Part shown: positions 1 through 8,810 of the stretch, piece after piece | Position numbering within the stretch: the first letter of the stretch is position 1 | How the letters are laid out: every line of letters starts with the position of its first letter | Source: Bin127 sp965203505 | GTDB taxonomy: Bacteria > Chloroflexota > Dehalococcoidia > Lucifugimonadales > Lucifugimonadaceae | Assembly (NCBI GenBank): GCA_965203505.1 | Contig: OZ241880.1 | Location: 1,364,001 to 1,428,000 of the forward strand | Reading direction: 5' to 3' | DNA length: 64,000 bases | Notes under the pieces: generated by a model | What the model saw: the letters and a program-made list of their open reading frames with translations, nothing else | Database searches by the model: none | Told to the model about the DNA's origin: nothing | Program-made: the position numbers and the translations under genes

Positions 1-1
1 C

Positions 2-2413
2 ACTGAACTTGATGCGGGCGCATCGATGTTCTTCCGGTTCATGTTGGAACTGACACCGGGCGACCGTCAACTCAGAATTGTCCTCGACGACGTAGTGCAT
101 GAGACAGACGTCTACGTCGCTGCTGCCGATCTGACGATCCACGTTGTTGGTGAGAGGTTGTTGACAGGTGGAATAGTTGAACTAGACCTAGAAGTAACGA
201 ACCGAGGGGACCGAGACGCGTTAGGAATCGGTTTCACGGGCGCATGGGAAGACGCGGCGAGTGGAATGGTGGGCGAAGGCACGGTGACTACGGACATCGA
301 CAGTCTCGAATCTGGTGCGAAAGGCTCGGCGACTGCATCGTTCGAAATCGCACCGGGATCGTACAAGCTCTTGATAGAGGCATCGACGGCGACGGTTGCG
401 ACCAATGAGCATGACGACACGATCGTGGTCGCCTACGACGTTGAGTTTGTTGAACTTGACGTTCGTTTCAGTTCCGCAGAGAGTTTGCGGTGGATCAGCG
501 GTGAGAGTGCGTTGATGGAGATCGGGTTGCAGATTTCCAACCGAGGTGTCGATAGCACTTCAGGAGTTGAGATCGGATTTGAATGCGGGGACGGCACGTG
601 TTCGGGTTCAAAGATGTCGGGTGCGATTGCTGCGGGCGAATCGATTGACGCGGCGTTGCAGGTTTGGATGCCGATTGGCACTGTATTCGGCAATCTTTAT
701 GCGGGCGCAAATGAAGCGACGTTCAGATGGGGCGATCGAAACTCGTTTGCGACATTGATCGACGTTCCCGAGTCACCACCGTTGGAATGGAGTTTGACCG
801 GGGTTTCGGATGCTCAGGAGATTCGTTACTGGAGCGATGGTTCGGCGAACGTCGTGTTCGAAACTACGCTCCGAAATAAGGGGAGCGATTTGGTTTGGGG
901 TGACATCCCGATCTCGGTGGAGTGTATGCAGCTCGAGACTGTTGTCGAGGGCTGTGGTGGCGAGTTCGAACTGGCGATCGACCCCACGTCTCAAACCAAC
1001 GTCTTGAGCCAAATCATCAGAGTCCCGCAAGGCGAAACAGAATTGGTTTTCGCGCGTGGAGACCAGGGGCCGGTAGTCACAACTGCGAACGTTCCTCAGC
1101 GGATCTTGGGTGTGGACAGAGAGATATGGGACTGTTTCAGCGACACCTCAAATTCGGGGAGGAATACTCCTATAGACGTTGGTGTTGGTTGCGGAGGTTG
1201 GCGTAACGAGTACGTGGTGAAGTGGGAAGTGGGCGAACCGATACGGCTCTGGACGGCGGGCGACGAGCATTACGAGGAGATATTTGCCTCCGTGATAGAC
1301 GATCTGGCTCCTATGCTCGGCATTGAGTTCGAGACCGCGCGTTCTAGGCATGGAGCGGACATTGTGGCTTATCTTGGTCTTCCACGCGAAGGTACGCAAC
1401 TCGAAGGGTTGAGATGCAACAGTGCGGCGGGTTGTGCGGCGTTCGACATTGATTCAGACGGCACGATAGGTTCGGGGAAATTGGTTGTATGGCCGCCTAC
1501 CAGAGGGTTGGATGACAAGGGTGTTGATCACATGATCTACAGCATTTCGCTCCACGAATTGCTTCACGTATTGACCGGGATGTTGCACCGCCACGATGAC
1601 CGCACGAGCGTGATGAGTTACGAATCGTTGGACTACAAAACGTTGAGCGAGACGGATATAGCACTGCTTCGAATTTCGTCTCATCCGCTTGTGGAACCGA
1701 AGATGAGATTCCACGAGGTCAGGGATTTGATCGTATTTGAGGATGAATTGGTGGATCCGCCTGGCGACCGAGAAATGTCGGTGAGGCAGGTGCTTCGGCG
1801 AGCGCATGCTGAATTGATGGATTCGGGATCCGCGCGTTACGCGATCAATGGGGGATGGCCGGGTTGCAATCTGAAATTTGGTAGATCCGCTTACGAAATT
1901 GGCGACTTGCGTCCGCGAGCGCCACGGTGGGTGCATTACAAGGATGAGCTAAACGACTTCTATATGATCAGGTCGACATCGCGGGCGGTCCCGTTGCAGT
2001 TTTGGGTCGATTTGCTGGGTCGTTGGCGGCTTGTACCGAGCAATGTAGTTCAACAGTCTGTCAGTTTTCGCGATTCGTTTTCAAACCCTCTGGGAATGCT
2101 GTCGAGCATCAACATCTACGCGCTAGACGATGATTTGGAGGTGATTTCACAAGATGATGGGCGAATGGTCTTGCAGGTCTCTATGGAAGGTGCCGATGTG
2201 AGAGCAGGATGGAGCCGAAAAACGCTGTTGGACGTCGAGATGGAGATAGACGTCGAGGAATTCACGATCGATCGCTATGAGATGACGTGGACACTCGATC
2301 CCGAGGAGGAGAACGTGTGCAAGGACTACCACGTCGAAGCCGAGTTGGTGGACTATGGCGCGAAGTTTGAGTTGCCGGAAGTCATTCAGAATCGTCAGCC
2401 GCGGGCGGATTGA
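2..2413 (+). CDS. Secreted metalloprotease-like protein with CARDB-type repeats (5' partial)
   Basis: The reading frame is open from the window edge, so the true start and any signal peptide lie upstream. An internal ATG at 26 gives 795 residues, and residue numbers here count from it. The N-terminal half holds beta-rich repeats of the CARDB/Ig type; one runs from about residue 36 with a VTNRG turn, and similar segments follow near 160 and 260. A zinc-protease motif starts at about residue 510 (HELLH, then G518 and H521), followed by SVMSY, which resembles the Met-turn of metzincins. The spacing is HExxH-xxx-G-xx-H, one residue longer than the classical metzincin motif. Cys residues are frequent, as in exported proteins. 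An extracellular protease or adhesin-protease is inferred; the substrate is unknown. Confidence 0.7.
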   Translation, partial: TELDAGASMFFRFMLELTPGDRQLRIVLDDVVHETDVYVAAADLTIHVVGERLLTGGIVELDLEVTNRGDRDALGIGFTGAWEDAASGMVGEGTVTTDIDSLESGAKGSATASFEIAPGSYKLLIEASTATVATNEHDDTIVVAYDVEFVELDVRFSSAESLRWISGESALMEIGLQISNRGVDSTSGVEIGFECGDGTCSGSKMSGAIAAGESIDAALQVWMPIGTVFGNLYAGANEATFRWGDRNSFATLIDVPESPPLEWSLTGVSDAQEIRYWSDGSANVVFETTLRNKGSDLVWGDIPISVECMQLETVVEGCGGEFELAIDPTSQTNVLSQIIRVPQGETELVFARGDQGPVVTTANVPQRILGVDREIWDCFSDTSNSGRNTPIDVGVGCGGWRNEYVVKWEVGEPIRLWTAGDEHYEEIFASVIDDLAPMLGIEFETARSRHGADIVAYLGLPREGTQLEGLRCNSAAGCAAFDIDSDGTIGSGKLVVWPPTRGLDDKGVDHMIYSISLHELLHVLTGMLHRHDDRTSVMSYESLDYKTLSETDIALLRISSHPLVEPKMRFHEVRDLIVFEDELVDPPGDREMSVRQVLRRAHAELMDSGSARYAINGGWPGCNLKFGRSAYEIGDLRPRAPRWVHYKDELNDFYMIRSTSRAVPLQFWVDLLGRWRLVPSNVVQQSVSFRDSFSNPLGMLSSINIYALDDDLEVISQDDGRMVLQVSMEGADVRAGWSRKTLLDVEMEIDVEEFTIDRYEMTWTLDPEEENVCKDYHVEAELVDYGAKFELPEVIQNRQPRAD

Positions 2414-2461
2414 TGCGGTTCTGGTAACGGGTCTACTGCGGCGGGACTTTTCGGCTTCGAT

Positions 2462-3637
2462 CTAAGAGGAGATGAGTTGCGCCCACTGTGTGTCCAGATG
2501 GGCTTCGATGAAGTCTCGGTCTAGTTCATAACCCATGCCTGGTTTGTCTGAGAGGTGCAATTCGCCGTCACGTATGTCGAGGGGTTCGGTGAGGCATGCG
2601 TTGTAGGAGGGTACGGCGTGGTGGTTCATCTCTAGTCTGTAGATGTTGGGGACGTTCATGAGGACGTGCGCACCGGAGATGACGTTGAACGAGCCGGATG
2701 CGTCGTGTGGCGAGATTGGGATGTAGAAGGTCTCGGCTAAGTGGGCGATCTTCTTCATCTCGGAGATTCCGCCGGTCCAACAGATGTCGGGCATGATGTA
2801 GTTTACGAGGCCTTCGGTGAGGTAGGGGAGGAAGTCCCAGCGCGTGTATTTGCGTTCGCCGATGCAGAGGTTGATGTCGGTGTTGCGGCGTAGCTGACGG
2901 TGCGCCTCGATGCTCTCGGGTTGGAGCGGCTCTTCGAACCACGTTAGGTTGTAGGGCATCATGCGATTGCAGAGGTCCGTGGCGGTCGATACGTCGAAGT
3001 TACCGTGTGCGTCGATCATGAGTTCGACGTCGGGGCCGAGACTATCGCGCAGGGCGGCCATCAGATCTTCGGCGTGAGCAACGCCGGCGGCGGAGATCTT
3101 GCCGTCGATGTAACGGCGGTGTTTTGCTCCCATCTCGGGTGCGAATGGGTCGAGTTTGAGCGCTTGGTATCCGAGTGCGACTTGTGCTTTGGCATCGGCT
3201 ACGCATGCGTCTATGTCATCGGCAGGGCCACAGTGGCTGTAGAGGGGGACGGTGTCACGCATCGGTCCGCCTAGAAGGTCGTATACGGGTCTGCCGAGCG
3301 CTTTTCCTTTGATGTCCCACAGCGCCATGTCGACGCCGCTGGCGAGGGTTGTCGCGAAGCCTCTTGACCCAAGGGTTCCGAATCGGCGATAGATCTGATG
3401 CCAGATTCGATCGATATGGTTAGGGTCTTGGCCGACTAGTCCATCGGAGAAATCTTGGCCGACTAAATCGTTCTTGAGCAGTGCGTAGGTCTGGGCAATG
3501 ACGATGGCGCCTCCGCCCCCGACGTTCGTCGACTCTCCATAACCTGTGATGCCCTCGTCGGTATCGATTTCGACGAACATCCAAGGTCGGGATTCCTGAG
3601 CTCGAACCACATAGGCTCTGAGGTCTGTGATTTTCAT
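2462..3637 (-). CDS. Enolase-superfamily sugar-acid dehydratase (mandelate racemase/muconate lactonizing type)
   Basis: 391 residues, the usual length for this superfamily. Enzymes of this fold abstract the proton alpha to a carboxylate using a Mg2+ ion, often dehydrating aldonic acids. Visible parts: N-terminal capping domain, KLDPF strand, first metal ligand D209 in an IDAHGN motif with H211 (an Asp-x-His arrangement as in galactonate/mannonate dehydratases), second ligand E235 in WFEEPL, third in an IGERK motif, and a late PHDASG histidine. All ligands are present, so it should be active; the substrate cannot be told. The start has an AGGAG site 7 bases upstream. It is monocistronic, convergent with the protease gene. 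Confidence 0.88.
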   Translation of the reverse strand: MKITDLRAYVVRAQESRPWMFVEIDTDEGITGYGESTNVGGGGAIVIAQTYALLKNDLVGQDFSDGLVGQDPNHIDRIWHQIYRRFGTLGSRGFATTLASGVDMALWDIKGKALGRPVYDLLGGPMRDTVPLYSHCGPADDIDACVADAKAQVALGYQALKLDPFAPEMGAKHRRYIDGKISAAGVAHAEDLMAALRDSLGPDVELMIDAHGNFDVSTATDLCNRMMPYNLTWFEEPLQPESIEAHRQLRRNTDINLCIGERKYTRWDFLPYLTEGLVNYIMPDICWTGGISEMKKIAHLAETFYIPISPHDASGSFNVISGAHVLMNVPNIYRLEMNHHAVPSYNACLTEPLDIRDGELHLSDKPGMGYELDRDFIEAHLDTQWAQLISS

Positions 3638-3769
3638 TTTGGGCTCCTATGACGTAACGGTTTCGATTGCCAACGTTTTGAGATGAAGTGACGCGTTCAT
3701 GTTACATATTGTGTCGGATTTAGTCGTGGATCGAAATGTGTACAGATGTTAGAGTGAGAAAGGTAGCTA

Positions 3770-4051
3770 ATGCCGATAAAGAGTTTTCGGGGTCGAGATA
3801 CTAGGCGATTGGATGCAGGTGAATTCGTCTCGGATTTCCAATCGTTTGAGCGACAGGCTAGAAAAAGATTAAGGTATCTTGACTCAGCGACTACCTTACG
3901 AAACTTGGCATATATCCCTAGCAACCGGCTGGAGAGGTTGCGCGGGGATCGGAATGGCCAATATTCGATCCGCATCAATCGCCAGTGGCGGATTTGTTTT
4001 CGTTGGTTGAACAACGATGCCTACGACGTTGAGATCGTCGATTACCACTGA
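3770..4051 (+). CDS. higB: HigB-like RelE/ParE-superfamily mRNA interferase toxin
   Basis: 93 residues, matching the HigB family of ribosome-dependent mRNA endonucleases. Typical features are the RLERLRGDRNGQYSIRINRQWRICFRW core (only in part conserved text: LRGDR, SIRIN, WRICF) and a C-terminal VEIVDYH strand. A GAGAAAGG ribosome site lies just ahead of the ATG. The antitoxin gene follows after 15 bases in the toxin-first order characteristic of higBA. Autoregulation by the downstream antitoxin is expected from the family; no operator could be proven by eye. Confidence 0.9.
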   Translation: MPIKSFRGRDTRRLDAGEFVSDFQSFERQARKRLRYLDSATTLRNLAYIPSNRLERLRGDRNGQYSIRINRQWRICFRWLNNDAYDVEIVDYH

Positions 4052-4066
4052 AGCTGAGGTGATGCC

Positions 4067-4423
4067 ATGACGCAAATCGAAGAAAGCGCGCGCAAGACCA
4101 AAAAAAACGTGCGCCCGATCCATCCGGGAGAGATGTTGCTGGATGAGCTTAAGTACTTGAATATCTCGCCAAAGCGGTTCGCGGAGATAGTGGCAGTACC
4201 GTTTGAACAGTTGCAGGCGCTATTGAATGGCAAGCGGGACGTTGATGCCGAGTTTGCGTTGCGCTTGGAGCGTTATTTCGGATCTGGCGCGCGCATGTGG
4301 ATGAATCTTCAGGCGACGTACTCATTAGAAGTGGCCGAGAGAGATTTAGGGAAAAAGATCGAGCATGAGGTGGCACCAAGGGACGATGAAGCAGCGCGTG
4401 CGGACGTCATCGAAGCAGCCTAA
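4067..4423 (+). CDS. higA: HigA-family XRE antitoxin
   Basis: 118 residues with the HigA signature: an IHPGEMLLDEL start of the helix-turn-helix domain, then a SPKRFAEIVAVP recognition region, LLNGKRDV and a LRLERYFGSGARMWMNLQ tail (shown here only in parts). It would bind and neutralise HigB and repress the shared promoter. The C-terminal 25 residues are charged and extend beyond the minimal ~95-residue HigA, which is common. It is the second gene of a two-gene operon with the toxin. Confidence 0.9.
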   Translation: MTQIEESARKTKKNVRPIHPGEMLLDELKYLNISPKRFAEIVAVPFEQLQALLNGKRDVDAEFALRLERYFGSGARMWMNLQATYSLEVAERDLGKKIEHEVAPRDDEAARADVIEAA

Positions 4424-4560
4424 TCTATCGAATGTAACCATCGCTGGATGAAGCGGTGTGATTTGTGCGCTGGGTTCGAGTGTTAAACTGCGAACGCAGT
4501 GGATAGAAGTGCGTCGCAGTTGGCGACGCGCCAAATTAGAGAAGAGGATCATAGTTCGCC

Positions 4561-5484
4561 ATGCGCTTTTGCTACGCCCACCGACGATTCACGTTATACC
4601 CGCAGTCAGTAGACACGTGGAACCTGCATCCGGATAACTACACGCCAGAGTGGCTAGACCGGGCACGGGACACTGGTTTTGATGCCATAGAGTGTGGGTT
4701 CGAGGTTCTTGACAAACTGGGAGATGCCAAGTCGATATCTGATTTCGGTGAGCGTGTAAGGTCGCATGGTCTCAAGGTCGGTGCGATCCGCGCCGGTGGC
4801 ACGTTGACGGAGGCGAGACATGGCCCTGCGAACCGTGAGAAGTTGATGCGGGCTACGGAGTACGCGGGCCAGGTGGGCGCTGAGGTCGTGAACGGCGCGC
4901 TGAGCGCGCCGGCGAGGTACCCGGGTCACCCGCCAGGGTCGATCCCGGGCAGTATCAGCGGTTGGCCGAGGTCACAAGATTCGAGCAAGGACGCCGAGAT
5001 GTGGGTGTACGACGAGCTCGCGTCGGTGTTTCAGCGGGTCTGCGATTCGGCATCTGAGATTGATGTGACGATCGAGGTGCATCAGAATTCGCCGGTTGAC
5101 AACTCTTGGTCGGCGGTACGTGTGCACGAGATGATCGACCGCGAGAACTTCGGTATCAATCCGGACATGGGCAATGTCGTATGGAACTACGACGTTCCGG
5201 AAGAGGACTACGATGCGGCGATAGATGCGATGGCACCGATCTCAAAGTACTGGCATTGCAAAAACTTGCACCGCGTGTATCACCCAGAGAACCAACGATC
5301 GGTGTTTGTCCGAGTGCCGTTGCAAGATGGCGAGGTGGATTATCGCTACGCGATTTCGGCGATGGCGGACGCGGGTTACAGCGGATACATGGCTATAGAA
5401 GGTACCCAAAACGGCGATCAGTGGCACAAGGATGGCATTTCGCTTGATTACGCCAAGTCGATCTGGGCCGAGTTTGAGGACTGA
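4561..5484 (+). CDS. Xylose isomerase-like TIM-barrel sugar isomerase/epimerase
   Basis: 307 residues of the AP-endonuclease-2/xylose-isomerase-like fold. Metal-binding positions typical of the family are visible: Glu in TIEVHQN (strand 5), Asp in GINPDMGNV, His in the WHCKNLH segment and Glu in YMAIEGTQ near the C-terminus. The HCKNLH motif (K x LH) is common in keto-sugar isomerases and IolE/IolH-like enzymes. An AGAGAAGAGG ribosome site precedes the ATG. The substrate is unknown. The gene stands alone between higA and a small membrane protein. Confidence 0.8.
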   Translation: MRFCYAHRRFTLYPQSVDTWNLHPDNYTPEWLDRARDTGFDAIECGFEVLDKLGDAKSISDFGERVRSHGLKVGAIRAGGTLTEARHGPANREKLMRATEYAGQVGAEVVNGALSAPARYPGHPPGSIPGSISGWPRSQDSSKDAEMWVYDELASVFQRVCDSASEIDVTIEVHQNSPVDNSWSAVRVHEMIDRENFGINPDMGNVVWNYDVPEEDYDAAIDAMAPISKYWHCKNLHRVYHPENQRSVFVRVPLQDGEVDYRYAISAMADAGYSGYMAIEGTQNGDQWHKDGISLDYAKSIWAEFED

Positions 5485-5522
5485 GTACAGTTCGGGTCAC
5501 CAAAGACGCATCGATCGAGTTT

Positions 5523-5906
5523 ATGCCAGAGACTGAGCGACAAGCCCCGGAAACCACGTCGAAGGATGCCGACATCGAAGAGGAAGAGGTTTTCTTCCGA
5601 GATGTGTCGGAAGATCTGGACGACGAGGAACGAAGCTCCTATGCGGTCCTGTTGATCTTGGCGGTCGGCGGATTCGCGGTCGGCGCCTTGTTTCTCGGAA
5701 TAACTTGGACTTCAGCGGTGGCGTTGCAGGATTACGCGGGGGAATGGGCGTGGGTTCTCGCACCCGTGCCGATGCTACTGTTTGGTCTTGCGTCGATCTG
5801 GCAGTACGAGGCGAACTGGTTGCAGCGGCTCGGTGCAGCGGCTTTGGGTTTCGCCTTGGCCCAATACGTCATGATCGCGGTAGCGCTTTCGGCGTTAGAG
5901 ATCTGA
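5523..5906 (+). CDS. Small membrane protein, unrecognised
   Basis: 127 residues. The first ~35 are acidic and Glu-rich (a run of EEEE-like residues near 20), followed by three hydrophobic spans at roughly residues 40-62, 72-92 and 97-125, so a cytoplasmic acidic tail plus two or three membrane helices is likely. No family was recognised. It begins 38 bases after the sugar isomerase stop with no clear ribosome site and converges on the recombinase gene. Codon use matches its neighbours, so it is probably a real gene. Confidence 0.55.
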   Translation: MPETERQAPETTSKDADIEEEEVFFRDVSEDLDDEERSSYAVLLILAVGGFAVGALFLGITWTSAVALQDYAGEWAWVLAPVPMLLFGLASIWQYEANWLQRLGAAALGFALAQYVMIAVALSALEI

Positions 5907-5927
5907 TCAACGCCGGTTGGTGAAAGA

Positions 5928-6833
5928 TCACGCCCTCGGATGCGCGGCATCGTATTCGCGGCGCACGTGTTCCGAGGTTAGGTGCGTGTAGATCTGCGTG
6001 GTCGCGATGTTTTCGTGGCCGAGGAGTTCTTGAACATGCCGCAGCGAAGCGCCGCCATTCAGGAGGTGGGAAGCGAAGCTGTGGCGCAACACGTGTGGCG
6101 TCAGGTTTTTGGTCACTCCGGTTGCGAGCGCGATTTTCTTGATCTGCAACCACAGGCCTTGGCGGGTGATGCGCCTGCCGCGTGCGTTGACAAAAAGGGC
6201 TTGCGGATCTTGGTATTTCCCTAATTGGCGTCTGCCGATGGTGAGGTACTCTGCGATCGCGTCCATTGCAGCGTCATAGATCGGAACGATTCGTTCTTTG
6301 GACCCTTTACCGAAGATTCGCACTGTTGAGTTGTCGAAGTTCACGTGGTCTACGTCAAGTGCTGTGACCTCTGAGATTCGCAACCCTCCGGCGTAGAGAA
6401 GTTCGATCACGGCGCGATCTCGAAGTTCGGTGGGCGATGATGCGACGCTAACTTGATTGAGCAGGGCTTCAATCTCGTCGATGGTCAGGGATTTGGGAAG
6501 CGGTTTGCCGCCGCGGGGAGCTTTCAAACGACGGGTAGATAGATCGTTGGTGATGCCTTCTTCGCGCAGAAATCGCATGAAGGATCTCAACGAAGCGATT
6601 TTGCGCGACCGGGTTGAATTGGAGTAACCACGAAGGTCGAGGGTTTTGACGAAATCGGCTACTTTCGCTTCATTGAAATGGTTCCAATCGATGTGGTCTG
6701 TGTGTTCGGGTCCGGTTTCCGAGGCAAATTCGGCGAGGCCTGTTAAATCGTTGCGATAGGCAACTACCGTATTCTCAGATAACCCACGCTCACCAGCTAA
6801 GTGTTCCAAAAACGCTATGATGTGGCGATCCAT
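5928..6833 (-). CDS. XerC/XerD-type tyrosine recombinase
   Basis: 301 residues from the ATG at 6833; a longer start at 6884 adds 17 residues that do not resemble the family. The N-terminal SAM-like domain (SENTVVAYRNDL) binds the core site. The catalytic domain carries the expected residues: Arg in GGLRISEV, Lys in KGSKERIVPI, HVLRHSFASH (HxxR), LLGHENIATTQ (second His) and the nucleophile Tyr in QIYTHL. All are present, so it should be active. It most likely resolves chromosome dimers at dif; whether it is the C or D partner cannot be decided here. It is transcribed divergently from lgt. Confidence 0.9.
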   Translation of the reverse strand: MDRHIIAFLEHLAGERGLSENTVVAYRNDLTGLAEFASETGPEHTDHIDWNHFNEAKVADFVKTLDLRGYSNSTRSRKIASLRSFMRFLREEGITNDLSTRRLKAPRGGKPLPKSLTIDEIEALLNQVSVASSPTELRDRAVIELLYAGGLRISEVTALDVDHVNFDNSTVRIFGKGSKERIVPIYDAAMDAIAEYLTIGRRQLGKYQDPQALFVNARGRRITRQGLWLQIKKIALATGVTKNLTPHVLRHSFASHLLNGGASLRHVQELLGHENIATTQIYTHLTSEHVRREYDAAHPRA

Positions 6834-6991
6834 GGTTGAAATCGTAGAAAAACGGTGATTGCCGAAAACGATGTGGCAGTGCATTATGGTCGTAGTTGAA
6901 CGCGTTCGTGGGGTTGTCGAGTCGGGAATGATGTACGGCGCGATAGAATCGATTTCTAGTTCGTATACGGATCAAGGAGACATCAGAGTAG

Positions 6992-7909
6992 GTGTTCGAA
7001 GCGATCAACATACCGTTTGACCCATACATATTCGGCGGGACGACCACGGCGTTTTCGTGGCACGGTTTTCTGACGTTCATCGCTGTGGGAACGGCGATCT
7101 GGATGTCGGGACGTGCGGCGATTACGGAACGTCTCGACCAAGAACAGGTTTACAACACAGCGCTTTGGGGCGTTTTGGGCGGGATCGTCGGTGCTCGGAT
7201 CGTGCACGTTCTTGACAACTGGGCGATCTACGGTGACGATCCGCTGTCGATATTTGCGGTTTGGAACGGCGGCATCGGTTTATGGGGCGGGATCCTCGGC
7301 GGTTGGATCGCAGGGATGATTTACGCCTACTTCGCGAAAGCGCCGATCGGTCGTTTCATGGATATTGCGGCGGCGCCATTGTTGGTGGCGCAGACGATAG
7401 GGCGGATCGGCGACATCATCAACGGCGAGCACTGGTCACGGCCGTTGGAGATGTTCTGGGGTTGGTATTTCACCGACATCGACAGTCCGGCGCGAGCAGT
7501 TATCGACAAGTATCCTGAGCTTTTCGGCACGGATGTGGAGAGGCCGGTGCATCCGGCGGTCGTTTACGAGATGATTGCCAACATCATCATCTTGGGTGTG
7601 ATCTTTTTGCTGAGGGGCCGAGTGCGTCCCGCAGGCAGTATCTTCATGATCTACTTGGCTTTGTACGCTACAGCGCGGTTCGGAATCCAATTCGTGCGGC
7701 TCGACGATGTCAAGTTCTGGGGTTTGCAGGAGGCTCATTTAATCGCGATCTTGGTCTGGATCGTGACGATACCTTGGATCATTTGGAAGGTGCGGTTTAC
7801 GGGTCGGATCAACCGTCCGGGTCGCGGTCGTCGCGTTGTTGAAGTTTCGCCGGATCGAGTCACGGCAGGGCGTTCGCGGCGTGAGCGACGGCGGGAGTTG
7901 GCGCGGTAG
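6992..7909 (+). CDS. lgt: Prolipoprotein diacylglyceryl transferase
   Basis: 305 residues, slightly longer than usual because of a basic Arg-rich C-terminal tail. Lgt transfers diacylglycerol from phosphatidylglycerol to the lipobox Cys of prolipoproteins in the cytoplasmic membrane. Family motifs visible: WHGFLTF, GGIVGARI, GGLLGG-like GGIGLWGGILGG, the signature RIGDIINGEHWSRP and HPAVVYEM. Multiple membrane helices are evident. The start is GTG with an AAGGAGA site 11 bases ahead. Lipoprotein substrates occur in this same window (16430, 20497, 49779 and 52307). Confidence 0.95.
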   Translation: MFEAINIPFDPYIFGGTTTAFSWHGFLTFIAVGTAIWMSGRAAITERLDQEQVYNTALWGVLGGIVGARIVHVLDNWAIYGDDPLSIFAVWNGGIGLWGGILGGWIAGMIYAYFAKAPIGRFMDIAAAPLLVAQTIGRIGDIINGEHWSRPLEMFWGWYFTDIDSPARAVIDKYPELFGTDVERPVHPAVVYEMIANIIILGVIFLLRGRVRPAGSIFMIYLALYATARFGIQFVRLDDVKFWGLQEAHLIAILVWIVTIPWIIWKVRFTGRINRPGRGRRVVEVSPDRVTAGRSRRERRRELAR

Positions 7910-7993
7910 TTTTTTTGGATTGTTGCCTAGGTTGCGGTACTTGCGCGCCACGACGTTGCTAGAATCTGAAAACAGATCGTTTTGGAGTTTGAA

Positions 7994-8284
7994 ATGGACG
8001 TTAAAGAAGCGGTTCGAACTGCGAAAGACTACCTAGCCGATTTGATGGCGGACGAAGGAATTGAGAATCTCGGTCTTGAAGAAGTCCAGTTTGACGAAGC
8101 CGAGAGGCATTGGAAGGTTACAATCGGGTTTTCTCGACCATGGGACCGCAAGACCTCGTTGGCGGCCGTATTGACCGAATACGGTCGGACGGATCGCTCA
8201 TACAAGGTTTTGAGCATCAGCGATATGGATGGTCGAGTCGAGTCTTTGAAGGATCGTATCCTAGAATCTCCGCGCGCCGTGTGA
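7994..8284 (+). CDS. Small protein paired with a PIN-domain protein, unrecognised
   Basis: 96 residues from the ATG at 7994, chosen because a GGAG site lies 6 bases ahead; a TTG at 7982 is also in frame. The protein is acidic with a predicted helix (KEAVRTAKDYLADLM) followed by strands (WKVTIGFSRP, YKVLSISD), an alpha/beta layout reminiscent of small PepSY-like domains. No DNA-binding motif is seen. Its TGA stop overlaps the ATG of the next gene by one base (TGATG), so translation is probably coupled. A role as antitoxin or partner of the PIN protein is possible from position only. Confidence 0.6.
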   Translation: MDVKEAVRTAKDYLADLMADEGIENLGLEEVQFDEAERHWKVTIGFSRPWDRKTSLAAVLTEYGRTDRSYKVLSISDMDGRVESLKDRILESPRAV

Positions 8285-8751
8285 TGGCACCATCTGGTTA
8301 TTTCGTTGATGCGAATCTCCTCGTGTTGCTGGTTATCGGGACGGCTCAACGGAGTCTCATCGGCAGGCATCCTCGCTTGAAGGAGTACGTTGCTGGTGAC
8401 TTGGACATATTGCTAAAGTTGCTCGAAACGGGCGGAAAAATCTATGTCACGCCAAATACGCTGACCGAAACTTCGAACCTCCTGCCATACGGCAGAACGG
8501 AATTACGTCGACGTTTTTTTGACGTATTGAGATCCATGATCCAAGACAGCGAAGAGATTGTGGTAGCAAGTGCGCACGCGTCGGATGTTGCTGAGTTCAA
8601 TCGATTGGGGTTGACAGATGCCGTATTGGTCGATGTAGCGTGCAAAGAGACTCCGGTGATTACCGTAGATTTTGATCTTTATCACGCGGTAGCCAGTCGA
8701 GATTATCGAGCGGCGGTACATTTCAACGCCTTGCGTGGCGGAACTTACTGA
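8284..8751 (+). CDS. PIN-domain protein, putative ribonuclease
   Basis: 155 residues starting at the ATG that overlaps the preceding stop. The acidic quartet expected of PIN nucleases is present: D9 (FVDANLLV), E62 (LTETSN), D112 (LTDAVLV) and D129/D131 (ITVDFD). PIN enzymes cleave single-stranded RNA with Mg2+ or Mn2+, and many are toxins of two-gene modules. The overlap with the 96-residue gene supports a two-gene unit, but the partner does not look like a VapB, Phd or AbrB antitoxin. Length and motif order fit a functional PIN domain. Confidence 0.75.
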   Translation: MAPSGYFVDANLLVLLVIGTAQRSLIGRHPRLKEYVAGDLDILLKLLETGGKIYVTPNTLTETSNLLPYGRTELRRRFFDVLRSMIQDSEEIVVASAHASDVAEFNRLGLTDAVLVDVACKETPVITVDFDLYHAVASRDYRAAVHFNALRGGTY

Positions 8752-8810
8752 AATTTCGAATCAATCGGCTGAGTCAGATCGGCAACGCTTTCCGCACGAG
8801 AGCGGCGGAG

